Shown: piece by piece, positions 17,518 through 26,098 of the stretch
How positions within the stretch are numbered: position 1 is the first letter of the stretch
Layout of the letters: each line of letters begins with the position of its first letter
DNA from: Holophagales bacterium UBA5704
GTDB taxonomy: Bacteria > Acidobacteriota > Thermoanaerobaculia > Multivoradales > UBA5704
Length of the DNA: 64,000 bases
Direction: 5' to 3'
Assembly: GCA_002420005.1 (NCBI GenBank)
Contig: DIHE01000174.1
Coordinates: 1 to 64,000 of the forward strand
The notes under the pieces: generated by a model
The model's database searches: none
Told to the model about the DNA's origin: nothing
What the model saw: only the letters and a program-made list of their open reading frames with translations
Position numbers and translations under genes: made by a program

Positions 17518-19668
17518 ATGACATCCATCTTTCGTCTCGAAGCCGGCACCGACCGGCTGGCGACGCTCACCTTCGATCTGCCGGACAAGAAGGTCAACGT
17601 GTTCACCCGGGCGGCTCTCGCCGAGCTCGAGCAGCTCGTCGGCGAGCTGGCCGGGCGCAAGGACATCGGCTGCCTGATCCTCCTTTCAGGGAAACGGGGG
17701 GCGTTCATCGCCGGCGCCGACGTGGAGGAGATCGGCCGGGTGGAGGACCCGGAGGAGGCGGAGGCGGGCTCGCGGCTCGGCCACCGCCTGTTCTCCGCCT
17801 GGGAGGCGCTTCCCTTCCCCACCGTCGCCGCGATCCGCGGCACCTGCCTGGGAGGCGGCACCGAGCTTTCCCTCGCCTGCACCTGGCGGGTGGCGAGCGA
17901 CGGCCCGGCGACCCGGATCGGCTTGCCGGAGGTCCGGCTGGGCATCATCCCCGGCTGGGGCGGCTGCACCCGTCTCCCCCGCCGGATCGGGATCGCCGCG
18001 GCGCTCGATCTCATCCTCACCGGCCGCAACGTGGCCGGCCGCAAGGCGCTCAAGCTCGGCCTGGTCGACGCCCTGCTCCCCGAAGCCCGCTTTCTCGACA
18101 TGGTGCGCGACTTTGCGCGCGAAAAGATCGGGACGAAGCGCGGCGCCCGCGAGAAGGGCGGCCTGAAGGAGATGCTGCTGGAGCGCAACCCGATCGGCCG
18201 CAAGGTGATGTTCGACCAGGCGCGCAAGAAGACCCTGGAGGAGTCCCGCGGCCACTACCCGGCCCCCCTGCGGGCGATCGAGGTGGTGCGCGTCGGCATC
18301 GAGGACGGGATGCGCGCCGGCTTCGACGCCGAGGCGCGCGCGGTGGGCGAGCTGGCCACCTCCCGCATCTCGAAGAACCTCGTCCACGTCTTCGGGCTCA
18401 CCGAGGCGGCGAAGCGCGAGGAAGGGCTTCCGGGTGGCTCGCCCCGCCGCGTGCAGGCGACGGCGGTGCTCGGCGCCGGGGTGATGGGCGGCGGCATCGC
18501 CCAGCTCATCGCCGCCGAGGCCGACCTGCCGGTGCGGATGAAGGACGTGCGCCCCGAAGCTCTCGCCGCCGGCATGGCGACCGCCTCCGGGTTGTTCGAC
18601 CGCCAGGTCAAACGCCGCCGGATGGACGCCCCCACCGCCCGGCGCAAGATGGCTCTCCTCCACCCGACGCTCGACTTCACCGGCTTCGCCTCCTGCGACC
18701 TGGTGGTCGAGGCGATCCTGGAGAAGCTGGACGTCAAGCAGAGCGTCTTCGCCGAGCTGGCGGCGCAGGTGCCGGACACGGCCGTGCTGGCCTCCAACAC
18801 CTCCTCGCTGTCGATCGAGAAGATCGGCGCCAGGACCCCGCATCCCGAGCGGGTGGTGGGGATGCACTTCTTCAACCCGGTCCACAAGATGCCGCTCGTC
18901 GAGGTCATCGCACCGGAAGGGGCCGCCCCATGGGCGGTCAACACGGTGTTCGATTTCACCCGCAAGCTCGGCAAGACGCCCGTGCTCGTGAAGGACGCCC
19001 CCGGCTTCCTGGTGAACCGGCTCCTGATGTTCTATTCCTCGGAAGGCCTGTGGCTGCTCGACGAGGGGTACCGCATCGAGGACCTCGACCGCGCGATGAC
19101 CGAGTGGGGCATGCCGGTGGGACCGATGGTGCTCACCGACGAGGTGGGGATCGACGTCGCCACCAAGGTGGCCCACATCCTCCACGAGGCGTTCGGCGAC
19201 CGCCTGGTTCTTCCGGACTGGCTCGACCGCGTGCCGGACAGCGGGCGGCTCGGCACGAAGAACGGAAAGGGCTTCTACCGTTACGAAGGGCGCGAGCGCA
19301 AAGGCCCCGACCCGGCGGTCTACAGCCTGCTCGGTCTCACTCCCAAGGTCAACGATCCCGATCCGGGACGGATCGCCGACCGCATGGTCCTTCCGATGGT
19401 CAACGAAGCAGCGCGCTGTCTGGAAGAGGGCATCGTGCGCACCGCCGGCGAGCTCGATCTCGCGATGATCTTCGGCACCGGCTTCCCCCCCTTCCGGGGC
19501 GGCCTCTGCCGCCAGGCGGACCAGGACGGCCTCGGATCGATCGTGGCGACGCTGGAGCGCCTGGCGAAGTCGGTGGCGCCTCGTTTCGCTCCGTCCGAGG
19601 CGCTGCGGAGGACGGCGGAGGCCGGCGGGTTCTATGCGCGGTTCGGGCAGGTGAAGGCAAGGACATAA
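17518..19668 (+). CDS. Bifunctional enoyl-CoA hydratase / 3-hydroxyacyl-CoA dehydrogenase (FadB/FadJ type)
   Basis: The protein has 716 residues from ATG 17518. The N-terminal crotonase domain carries the oxyanion-hole segment GAFIAGAD and both catalytic glutamates, E116 (LGGGTEL) and E138 (LPEVRLG). A linker leads to the dehydrogenase with the NAD motif GAGVMGGG (about 320-327), the catalytic His at about 450 (HFFNPVHKMPLVE) and the paired C-terminal helical domains. Length and order match the FadB/FadJ alpha subunit. No thiolase (FadA/FadI) or acyl-CoA dehydrogenase lies in the window, so the cycle must be completed elsewhere. The stop codon lies inside a 9-bp tandem repeat that forms a hairpin. 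Confidence 0.95.
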   Translation: MTSIFRLEAGTDRLATLTFDLPDKKVNVFTRAALAELEQLVGELAGRKDIGCLILLSGKRGAFIAGADVEEIGRVEDPEEAEAGSRLGHRLFSAWEALPFPTVAAIRGTCLGGGTELSLACTWRVASDGPATRIGLPEVRLGIIPGWGGCTRLPRRIGIAAALDLILTGRNVAGRKALKLGLVDALLPEARFLDMVRDFAREKIGTKRGAREKGGLKEMLLERNPIGRKVMFDQARKKTLEESRGHYPAPLRAIEVVRVGIEDGMRAGFDAEARAVGELATSRISKNLVHVFGLTEAAKREEGLPGGSPRRVQATAVLGAGVMGGGIAQLIAAEADLPVRMKDVRPEALAAGMATASGLFDRQVKRRRMDAPTARRKMALLHPTLDFTGFASCDLVVEAILEKLDVKQSVFAELAAQVPDTAVLASNTSSLSIEKIGARTPHPERVVGMHFFNPVHKMPLVEVIAPEGAAPWAVNTVFDFTRKLGKTPVLVKDAPGFLVNRLLMFYSSEGLWLLDEGYRIEDLDRAMTEWGMPVGPMVLTDEVGIDVATKVAHILHEAFGDRLVLPDWLDRVPDSGRLGTKNGKGFYRYEGRERKGPDPAVYSLLGLTPKVNDPDPGRIADRMVLPMVNEAARCLEEGIVRTAGELDLAMIFGTGFPPFRGGLCRQADQDGLGSIVATLERLAKSVAPRFAPSEALRRTAEAGGFYARFGQVKART

Positions 19669-19737
19669 AGGACGGCAAGGACATCAAGGACTCCAGGAAA
19701 GAAGGCCTTGCCGTCCTTGGCGACCTTGGTGTCCCTT
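19654..19737. repeat. 9-bp tandem repeat with inverted partner (hairpin element, copy 1)
   Basis: Four tandem 9-mers of consensus AAGGACNNC occupy 19659-19694 (third bases vary), overlapping the stop codon of the upstream gene. A complementary arm at about 19706-19737 has the reverse-complement motifs (CTTGCCGTCCTTGG, CCTTGGTGTCCC). The whole would fold into a long imperfect hairpin. A related element is at 41474-41553; both contain AGGGACACCAAGG, in opposite orientation. Confidence 0.7.
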
Positions 19738-19869
19738 GCAGAGGACACCTTCGGAGCCCCGGGGGACGTCCTTCCCCGAAATTCCGCCGCCCGCAGCCGG
19801 CGTTGCCTTGGAAGGGGAGGGCTGGCCCGTCCTTTGCTCTCTTCTCTCCCAGCACAAGGAGGAGTTCAC

Positions 19870-20997
19870 ATGCTCAGCACATCGTTTCGATCGACGGCGC
19901 TCACCGCGCTCGCGGCTCTCTGCCTGGCTCCAGGCCTCACCGCCCAATCGAATCCGCCCGCCTCGGACACCCCGGCGCCCCAGGGGCAGTTCGAGGGGCG
20001 CGTCGACGTCAACGAGGTCCTCCTCGACGTCCTGGTCACCGATCGCCAGGGCAACGTCATCGTCGGGCTCGACAAGAACGACTTCAAGGTCAGCGAGGAC
20101 GGCAAGCCGGTCGAGCTCACCGGCCTCACCTTCTACAGCAACCGCCGGCTCGTCGAGGCGTCGCCGGCCCTGGCGGCGCGCGGCGTCGCACCCGACCAGA
20201 TCCCCGAAGACCGCTACTTCATCCTCTTCCTGGAGGACCAGAAGAGCGCCTCGGCCGATGCCCCGGAGCTGCTCACCTCTCAGCTCGACGCCGGCCGGCG
20301 CGCCCGCGACTGGGTGCGCAAGGGGCTGCTGCGCAACGACTGGGTCGCCGTCGTCAGCTATGACCAGAAGCTCAAGGTCCACCAGGACTTCACGCGCGAT
20401 CGCGTGGCCCTGCAGCAGGCCATCGCCGACGCGGTCAAGGGCAAGGACGACGACGGCAACTGGCCGTCGCGCATCGAAGGGACCGAAGGGCCGTCGCTGC
20501 GCGCCGGGCTGCCGCGCGGCAACGACCTGCGCGAGGAGACGGGCACGATCTATGACGCCGTGCGTCTCCTCGCCGAGGCGTCCGGCCCGATCACCGGGCG
20601 CAAGAACCTGCTCCTCTTCACCAACGGCTTCGCCGGCCGGGTCGACACCTTCGGTCAATACCAACCGGACCAGCGCTACTACCCGGAGATGAGCCGCGCC
20701 TTGAACGGCAACAACGTGGCGGTCTATACGATCGACCTCACCCCGGCGGGCACCGAGCACACCCTGAGCCAGTTCATGAATCAGCTCGCCGACGACACCG
20801 GGGGCCGCTACTTCTACAACTTCACCAACTTCAACACCCCCCTGACCCAGATCGCCGAGGAGAACAGCGGCTACTACCTGCTGAGCTATCGCACCGAGAA
20901 GCCGGCCGGAGAGAAGGGATTCCAGGAGGTGCAAGTCCAGACCGCCAACCCGGAATTTCGCGTCCGGGCCCGGAAGGGGTACGATTACGGCTCCTGA
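19870..20997 (+). CDS. Secreted VWFA-related protein (acidobacterial type)
   Basis: The protein has 375 residues from ATG 19870 with AAGGAGGAG upstream. It has a signal peptide (cleavage near LTAQ, residue 26) followed by a Pro-rich spacer. The stretch VLLDVLVTDRQGNVIVGL, then DFKVSEDGKPVEL, is the opening of the VWFA-related family that is especially expanded in Acidobacteria. The domain proper (residues about 110-345) has the Rossmann-like pattern, but the MIDAS position reads LFLEDQKSAS rather than DxSxS, so metal binding is doubtful. It is probably periplasmic or surface-exposed. The next gene, 18 bases on, encodes a shorter relative. Confidence 0.83.
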   Translation: MLSTSFRSTALTALAALCLAPGLTAQSNPPASDTPAPQGQFEGRVDVNEVLLDVLVTDRQGNVIVGLDKNDFKVSEDGKPVELTGLTFYSNRRLVEASPALAARGVAPDQIPEDRYFILFLEDQKSASADAPELLTSQLDAGRRARDWVRKGLLRNDWVAVVSYDQKLKVHQDFTRDRVALQQAIADAVKGKDDDGNWPSRIEGTEGPSLRAGLPRGNDLREETGTIYDAVRLLAEASGPITGRKNLLLFTNGFAGRVDTFGQYQPDQRYYPEMSRALNGNNVAVYTIDLTPAGTEHTLSQFMNQLADDTGGRYFYNFTNFNTPLTQIAEENSGYYLLSYRTEKPAGEKGFQEVQVQTANPEFRVRARKGYDYGS

Positions 20998-21015
20998 CGT
21001 AGACCGGAGGCCTGC

Positions 21016-21825
21016 ATGACGCATACGTTCCGAAGGGCGCTGGCCGCTCTGCTGGTGGGGCTCGCTCTCGGCCCCTCTCCCGTCCTGGCCGAGCCGGGTC
21101 CGGTGGAGCGCTATTTCCTCCTGCTGTTCGACGCCCCCCTGGGGGGGATGCGGCAGCTGGACGAGGTCAGCGCCACCGTGGGTGCATGGATCGCCCGCGA
21201 GCTCCATCCTGCCGATGCGGCGGCCGTGGTCAGCTATTACGGGCAGGAGCTGCAGATCGCCCAGGATTTCACCCGCGACCATGCCGCCTTGCGGGAGGCG
21301 ATCGACGCCGCGGTGCGCGGACAGTCGCGGGCCGGTGTGCCGGTGGAACCGGGCTGCCCCTCTCTGCTCGCGCGCCTGGAGACCGCGGACGGTGCCTCCC
21401 TCCCCCGGGCCGAGAGCTTTTATGCCGCCCTCCAGGTGCTGGCCGAGACGGTGGATTCGGTCCCCGGCCCCAAGGGCCTGCTCGTCTTCTCCAAAGGCTT
21501 CGGACGTGCGTGGGGAGGCGACGGAGCACCGGTCGATCTGTCGGCGGAGCTCCTCGAGAAATATCTCCCGGCGCTCAGCTTGTATGAGCCGACGCGCGAA
21601 GCCCTGCTCAGCCGCCAGATCCGCCTCTATCCGGTGGACCTGGCGACCGACCACCGGGAGACCTTTCCCCTGGCGGGTGTGATGATCCGGCTGGCCGGCG
21701 ATACCGGCGGGCGCTACGTCTATCCGGTGACCGAGCTGCCGCGCGTCCTGGAGCAGATCGCCCGGCAGGCGGCCCCCGCCGACGACCTCCGCACCGGCCT
21801 CTCCGCCGGCGTCACCGCCGAGTAG
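21016..21825 (+). CDS. Secreted VWFA-like protein, shorter paralog
   Basis: The 269-residue protein has a signal peptide ending LAEP near residue 27. The body aligns by eye with the preceding protein: YFLLLFDAPLGG against YFILFLEDQKSA, ADAAAVVSYYGQELQIAQDFTRD against the matching segment, GPKGLLVFSKGF, then DTGGRYVYPVTELPRVLEQIA. It lacks the N-terminal beta region of its neighbour. The metal site reads LLFDAPLGG, so only the first Asp of a MIDAS is kept. The 18-base spacing shows a two-gene operon, likely from tandem duplication. Function unknown. Confidence 0.75.
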   Translation: MTHTFRRALAALLVGLALGPSPVLAEPGPVERYFLLLFDAPLGGMRQLDEVSATVGAWIARELHPADAAAVVSYYGQELQIAQDFTRDHAALREAIDAAVRGQSRAGVPVEPGCPSLLARLETADGASLPRAESFYAALQVLAETVDSVPGPKGLLVFSKGFGRAWGGDGAPVDLSAELLEKYLPALSLYEPTREALLSRQIRLYPVDLATDHRETFPLAGVMIRLAGDTGGRYVYPVTELPRVLEQIARQAAPADDLRTGLSAGVTAE

Positions 21826-21846
21826 GGGCACCCCTTGTGGGTGCCC
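21826..21846. terminator. Hairpin between convergent genes
   Basis: GGGCACCC (21826-21833) pairs with GGGTGCCC (21839-21846) around a 5-base loop, directly after the stop of the VWFA-like gene. There is no T-run, so termination efficiency is uncertain. It may serve both convergent transcripts. Confidence 0.45.
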
Positions 21847-21874
21847 TCCTGCCGCCACCCTCGGGGCAGGTTGT

Positions 21875-22654
21875 CTACCCGGCGGCCTCTTCGTCCTCTT
21901 CGATCGCCAGGACCACCACGGTCACGTTGTCGATCCCACCGCGGGCATTGGAATCATTGACCAGCCGCCGGCAGATCTCGTGGAGGCTGCCGCCGGAGGA
22001 GAGGCGCTCCCGGATGTCGCCGTCGGAGAGCATCCCGGTCAGCCCGTCGGAGCAGAGGAGGAAGAGGTCGCCCGGCCGCACCTCCAGCTCGCGCACGTCG
22101 ACCAGGACGTCGCTCTCGCCGCCGAGGGCACGGGTGACCACGTTCTTGAGCGGATGGGAGCGCGCCTGCTCCTTGGACAGGAACCCGGCGACCACCTGCT
22201 CATTGACCCAGGTGTGATCCTGGGTGAGCTGGTCGAGACGGCCATTGCGCAGGCGATAGGCCCGGCTGTCGCCGACGTGGGCCACGGCGGCCACGGTGCC
22301 GGAGAGCAGGACGCCGACCACGGTCGTCCCCATCCCGTACAGGGTGCCGTCCTTGCTGATCGCCCGCAGCACGCTGTCGTGGGCGATGCGGATCGACATC
22401 TTGAGCAGGTTCGTGTGGCGTTCGAGCCGGTTGTCCATGCCGAACGGCCAGGTCGTGTCCTGGTCGGCCGTCTTGTGAATGAAGTCGCGGATCGAGTTGA
22501 CCGCGAGCTGTGCCGCCACCTCGCCGTGACTGTGCCCTCCCATCCCATCCGCCACGACGTACAGACGGTGCTCCGGGTCGATCTCGAAGTAATCCTCGTT
22601 GTGGACCCGCGTGAGCCCCACGTCGGAGAGCCCGCATGCCTTGACGCGCACCAT
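21875..22654 (-). CDS. PP2C-family serine/threonine protein phosphatase
   Basis: The 259-residue protein is a single PPM/PP2C domain. Metal-binding and catalytic motifs are present: NED near residue 19, VVADGMGGHSHGEVA (motif with the metal Asp), GMGTTVVGVL, VGDSRAYRLR, CSDGLTG and GGIDNVTVVVL. It is like the Stp/PrpC phosphatases that oppose Hanks-type kinases. No such kinase is in the window. It is the last gene of the minus-strand operon after the J-domain protein (3-base gap), which suggests it dephosphorylates an envelope or division component, but partners are inferred. Confidence 0.92.
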   Translation of the reverse strand: MVRVKACGLSDVGLTRVHNEDYFEIDPEHRLYVVADGMGGHSHGEVAAQLAVNSIRDFIHKTADQDTTWPFGMDNRLERHTNLLKMSIRIAHDSVLRAISKDGTLYGMGTTVVGVLLSGTVAAVAHVGDSRAYRLRNGRLDQLTQDHTWVNEQVVAGFLSKEQARSHPLKNVVTRALGGESDVLVDVRELEVRPGDLFLLCSDGLTGMLSDGDIRERLSSGGSLHEICRRLVNDSNARGGIDNVTVVVLAIEEDEEAAG

Positions 22655-22657
22655 GAT

Positions 22658-23287
22658 TCAGGCCTTTCCGAACAACCCCCCTCGCCGCGGGGTCTTGGTG
22701 AGCTCGTCGAGCGCCTGCTGGACGACCGGATCGTCGTCTCCCCATTGCAGCGCCCGGCGGTAGTGATGGATGGCACGATCGGACTGGCCGGCCATCTGGA
22801 GGATGCGCCCCGCCTGCTTGGCATAGGTCGGATTCATCGGCTCCAGCTCGCACGATCGTTCGACGGCGGTGACGGCTCGCGGGAGCCAGTTCTTCTCCTG
22901 GGCACAGGCGAGAGCCAGATAGTGCCAGGCTTGCGGATTGGTGGGGTCGGCCTTGGTGGCGCGGTCGAAGTTGTCCGCCGCCTCCAGCCAGGCCTTCTCC
23001 TTGTAGGCCTTCACGCCGCGCTGCATGTAGGCGCGGCAGAGCTGGCGCGGATCGGAATCGTTGCCGGGCCGCTGCAGCTCGGAGTCGTGCTGGCGCCGCC
23101 GCTCCGGATCGGCCAGGACGTTGAACGCCTGCGTCAGCTCCTGGAACTCGAGCTCGGCCTTCTCCTTGGCGGCGCCCCGGAAGCGATCCGGATGACGCAG
23201 CCGTGCCTGCTCCCGGAAACGCTGCCGGATCTGTTCCTCGGTCGCAGTGCGCGGCACATCGAGGACGGCGTAGAGGTCCCTTGGCAT
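22658..23287 (-). CDS. J-domain protein with TPR repeats
   Basis: The protein has 209 residues from ATG 23287; AATAGGA upstream and the J-domain boundary fix the start, although the frame runs on to 23569. Residues 1-62 form a J domain with the HPD motif at 32-34, the part that stimulates DnaK ATPase. Residues about 85-195 contain three TPR-like helix pairs (RGVKAYKEKAWLEAADNF, AWHYLALACAQEKNW, AGRILQMAGQSDRAIHHY). There is no Gly/Phe or zinc region, so it is a targeting co-chaperone rather than a DnaJ. It is fourth in an operon with RodZ and two helical-repeat proteins. Confidence 0.85.
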   Translation of the reverse strand: MPRDLYAVLDVPRTATEEQIRQRFREQARLRHPDRFRGAAKEKAELEFQELTQAFNVLADPERRRQHDSELQRPGNDSDPRQLCRAYMQRGVKAYKEKAWLEAADNFDRATKADPTNPQAWHYLALACAQEKNWLPRAVTAVERSCELEPMNPTYAKQAGRILQMAGQSDRAIHHYRRALQWGDDDPVVQQALDELTKTPRRGGLFGKA

Positions 23288-23297
23288 GCTGACGGTC

Positions 23298-24320
23298 CTA
23301 TTGCTGTTTGATTCTATACAAACGCAGAGCGGTGGAGCGCACCGCATCCGCAATGTTCTTGTCGCGCCCGAGCTCGCGCAGGTCGCGCACCGACATCCGG
23401 TTGACCAGCTTGAGCGAGATGGCCAGCGGCGTCCGCGGGTTGCGCACCAGCAGCTTGGCGACATTGTACTTGGAGATCCACTCGCGCCTACGGGAGATCG
23501 CTTCCAGAACCTCCTCGACGACCGCCCGGCTGCTCGCCGCCTGTTCCACCTCCTGGTCCGACAGCGCATTGGCCAGCAGGGCGGTGGTGGCGACCTGCGG
23601 GTTGGTGTCGCGCATCAGCAGGCCGCGGAGCTGACGGCCGGCCCCCCGGGCGAGCTTCAGGCGGGCGGGCACAGGCAGCATGCGGATCTGCCCTTCGGAC
23701 AGGCCGGTCTTCTCGGTGTCGACCTCGCCCTGCGGCGGCTCCTCCCGGCGTACCTTCTCCACCACCACCGCCAGCTCCTCGTCGCTCATCTCCTCGTACG
23801 GGCCGGCGGGCGCGTAGCCGGGCCGCTGTCCCTGGGGGAGGAGGTGCTCGCGGTACTCGGTGATCCGCCGCTGGACGTAGCCGGAGAGGAACGGGTTGCG
23901 CTCCAGGGCTTCGAGGATCCCCGGCTCTTCGATGATCGCGTCCTGGCGCAGGATGAGGATCTCCTGCAGATCGGCGGGCAGGCGGACCGCCAGGTCGACC
24001 AGCAGGTGGCGCGGCACGTCGCGGCGGCGCAGGATCGTCTCGATCAGCAGGGGATGCTCCGCTTCGGCGGCGAAGAACGACAGGACCTCTTCGCCGGCCC
24101 GGCGCTCCAGAAACGGCACCACCAGGCGCGGATCCATCTTGCGCAGCGATTCCGTGGCGCGTTGGGAGATCTCCACGTCCAGGCCGCGCGCCAGCTCCAC
24201 CTGGAGCGGCATCAGCTCCTCCGGCGGCAGCGGGAGGAGGCCCGAGGCGGCCATCATCTGGAGCTCGCGGTTGCCTCCGGAGCGGACGTGGTCGAGCAGG
24301 GAACCCTGGCCTTCGACCAT
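23298..24320 (-). CDS. Alpha-helical repeat protein of unknown function
   Basis: The 340-residue protein is almost entirely helical, with no signal peptide or membrane segment. It has HEAT-like repeats in which a helix starts after an Asn-Pro or His-Pro turn (ERNPFLSGYVQRRI, RDTNPQVATTALLAN, VRNPRTPLAISLKLVNRM). Its C-terminal part resembles the end of the protein at 25297-26058 (ARHPNTPLPVALRLL...ELRALARD), so the two are paralogs that flank rodZ. Known families of this kind bind proteins; no catalytic residues are evident. It starts 3 bases after the rodZ stop, so co-translation is likely. Confidence 0.65.
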   Translation of the reverse strand: MVEGQGSLLDHVRSGGNRELQMMAASGLLPLPPEELMPLQVELARGLDVEISQRATESLRKMDPRLVVPFLERRAGEEVLSFFAAEAEHPLLIETILRRRDVPRHLLVDLAVRLPADLQEILILRQDAIIEEPGILEALERNPFLSGYVQRRITEYREHLLPQGQRPGYAPAGPYEEMSDEELAVVVEKVRREEPPQGEVDTEKTGLSEGQIRMLPVPARLKLARGAGRQLRGLLMRDTNPQVATTALLANALSDQEVEQAASSRAVVEEVLEAISRRREWISKYNVAKLLVRNPRTPLAISLKLVNRMSVRDLRELGRDKNIADAVRSTALRLYRIKQQ

Positions 24321-24323
24321 CGG

Positions 24324-25250
24324 TCAGCGCGCCTCTCTTTTCTCGCGCAGCGCCCGCGCGGTCTGCAGGTCGATGACCAGCTCCACCACCTGGCCCGGTT
24401 TCCTCTCGAAGTCGAACGGGAAGCCGTTCACCTGGATGGAGGCGGCCGCCGCATTGCCCAGCCGCACGTTGACCACCTTCTGGGCGGCGAACTGCAAGGT
24501 CTCCCCCTGCACACGCTTCTCCTCGATCGGCGGCTTGTCGTCCACCCCCACGCGCACCCAGCAATCGCCGGTGAATTCGAGCGAGACTTCGAGCGGCGCC
24601 TTCGGCGCTTCGGGGAGGACTGCCGGAGGCGCCGGCCGCGGCGCCTCGCGGGGGATCGCCGGCGGCGCGGCGGCGCGGGCTGCAGGCGGCTCTGCGGAGG
24701 GCTGCCGCCCGCGCTTTTCCACCAGCCAGGAAAGGAGGGCCACCAGGGCGAGAAGGAGGGCACCGGCGAGCAGCAGGAACAATCCCCAGGTCCAGCTGCG
24801 CCCCTTCTTGGCCCGCTTTCTCTCCATCGCCGCCAGGGTGGCGTCGCCCACCTGGGTCCCTTCCTCCGGCTGGTGGACGGCCAGGTAATGGTTCACCACC
24901 TCGTCGGGGGAGAGGCCGACGTAGCGGGCATATTCCTTCAAGAATCCCTTGGCGAACAGGGGGGCCGGCAGCAGCTCGAAGCGGTCGGCCTCCATCGCTT
25001 CCAGATAGCGCAGGCTGATCTTGGTCCGGTCGGCGATGTCGCGCAGGCTGATCTCGCGCATCTCGCGCTGCCGGCGCAGCCACTCGCCGAACGATCCCCC
25101 CTCCGCGGGACCGGATTTGTCCCAAGGTGGCCGCACGGCGCGTTTGCCGGTGCTGGCCCCGTCGTCCGGGGAAGGAGCGGGCTCCGTGGTCACCATGTCT
25201 CGGGGGGCGGCTCCTGGTCGTCTCGATGCATCTTTCGGCACGCGGCTCAT
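24324..25250 (-). CDS. rodZ: RodZ-like cytoskeletal membrane protein
   Basis: The protein has 308 residues. An N-terminal Cro/HTH_25 domain (residues about 38-105) contains EWLRRQREMREISLRDIA and the conserved FAKGFLKEYARYVGL. A basic stretch (KRAKKG) precedes one membrane helix (about 152-177). A Pro/Ala-rich linker then leads to a C-terminal beta domain of the DUF4115 type (FTGDCWVRVGVDDKP...FPFDFERKPGQ). This layout is that of RodZ, which links MreB filaments to the elongasome; the first 37 residues are an extra tail. MreB is not in the window. It lies between two helical-repeat proteins that might act with it. Confidence 0.88.
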   Translation of the reverse strand: MSRVPKDASRRPGAAPRDMVTTEPAPSPDDGASTGKRAVRPPWDKSGPAEGGSFGEWLRRQREMREISLRDIADRTKISLRYLEAMEADRFELLPAPLFAKGFLKEYARYVGLSPDEVVNHYLAVHQPEEGTQVGDATLAAMERKRAKKGRSWTWGLFLLLAGALLLALVALLSWLVEKRGRQPSAEPPAARAAAPPAIPREAPRPAPPAVLPEAPKAPLEVSLEFTGDCWVRVGVDDKPPIEEKRVQGETLQFAAQKVVNVRLGNAAAASIQVNGFPFDFERKPGQVVELVIDLQTARALREKREAR

Positions 25251-25296
25251 AACTGTATGCCGTGTTCCGCCCGAGGGTCAAATCGGGCCACGGCGG

Positions 25297-26058
25297 TCAA
25301 CCTCCTTCTCCCTCTCCGAGCAGGACCCGCGCCCGCTGGCGCAAGGCCTCGCTCACTCGAACGTCGCGCGCCAGGGCCCGCAGCTCCGGCTTGGGCAGGA
25401 GCGGCAACAGGCGCAGCGCGACCGGCAACGGCGTATTCGGATGACGCGCGAGCGGCGCGCGCAACCCGATCCGCGCTCCCCACCGGCGATCCGCGGCGAT
25501 CGCCGCGAGCACCGGCCCGGGAGTGGCCGCCGCATGGACGACCGGTCCCAGGATATCCTCGGTGAGCCTCGGATTGTCGAACATCGCCGAAATCACTCCC
25601 GGATGGGGGTCGTGGCGCAGCTGGCCGAGGACGCCGGGACCGGCGCGGCGGGCGAGCGCGCTCCTCTCTCCCAGGGCCAGCTCGGGCAGGCGCAACAGCA
25701 GGTGCTGATCTGCCGTCCGCCGCACCCGTGGATGGAGCCGGGCATCCTGCCCCACCTCCATCAGGTCGCGCCAGTACAGGCCGGGCACGAAGCGCAGAAC
25801 CGCCACCTGCGGCGTCCGCGGGTGGAACGCCAGGGCGCGCCGCACCTCGTAGAAGGAGATCAGCCGCTCGTCGCCCGCGAGAAGATCGAGGACCTCGGTC
25901 GAGCAATGGGGATTGCGCGCCACCTGCCGCACCAGCGGCGGCTCCAGGGTCGCGAGAGCCCCCTGGACGAGCGCCAGGAGCTCCTCCGCACCAGCCTCGC
26001 GCAGCCGGCGCTCGAGGTCCGGTTCCTGGGAAGGCGCGAGGGAAGTTCGTTCGCTCAT
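25297..26058 (-). CDS. Alpha-helical repeat protein, first gene of the rodZ operon
   Basis: The 253-residue protein is composed of repeated helix pairs joined by His-Pro or Asn-Pro turns (ARNPHCSTEVLDLL, AFHPRTPQVAVLRFV, RLHPRVRRTADQHLLL, RHDPHPGVISAMFDN, ARHPNTPLPVALRLL), spaced by about 40 residues, resembling HEAT or leucine-rich-repeat-variant proteins. It has no signal peptide. It is related to the protein at 23298-24320. It diverges from the greA fusion gene. A TAAGCT hexamer ends 7 bases before its ATG and the ribosome site is weak, so the mRNA may be leaderless. Confidence 0.65.
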   Translation of the reverse strand: MSERTSLAPSQEPDLERRLREAGAEELLALVQGALATLEPPLVRQVARNPHCSTEVLDLLAGDERLISFYEVRRALAFHPRTPQVAVLRFVPGLYWRDLMEVGQDARLHPRVRRTADQHLLLRLPELALGERSALARRAGPGVLGQLRHDPHPGVISAMFDNPRLTEDILGPVVHAAATPGPVLAAIAADRRWGARIGLRAPLARHPNTPLPVALRLLPLLPKPELRALARDVRVSEALRQRARVLLGEGEGG

Positions 26059-26065
26059 GGGGATC

Positions 26066-26071
26066 AGCTTA
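26066..26071 (-). promoter_or_regulatory. -10-like TAAGCT seven bases before the ATG of the rodZ operon
   Basis: Minus-strand TAAGCT (26066-26071), then GATCCCC, then ATG at 26058. The -35 is poor. It fits the pattern of leaderless promoters seen elsewhere in the window. Confidence 0.35.
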
Positions 26072-26081
26072 CAGAATCTGG

Positions 26082-26087
26082 TATCTT
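26082..26087 (+). promoter_or_regulatory. Extended -10-like element before the greA fusion gene
   Basis: TGGTATCTT (26079-26087) matches an extended -10 (TGnTATCTT). It lies 11 bases before the ATG at 26099, which has no ribosome site, so transcription would start at or near the start codon. Confidence 0.35.
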
Positions 26088-26098
26088 CTCAGATCTCT

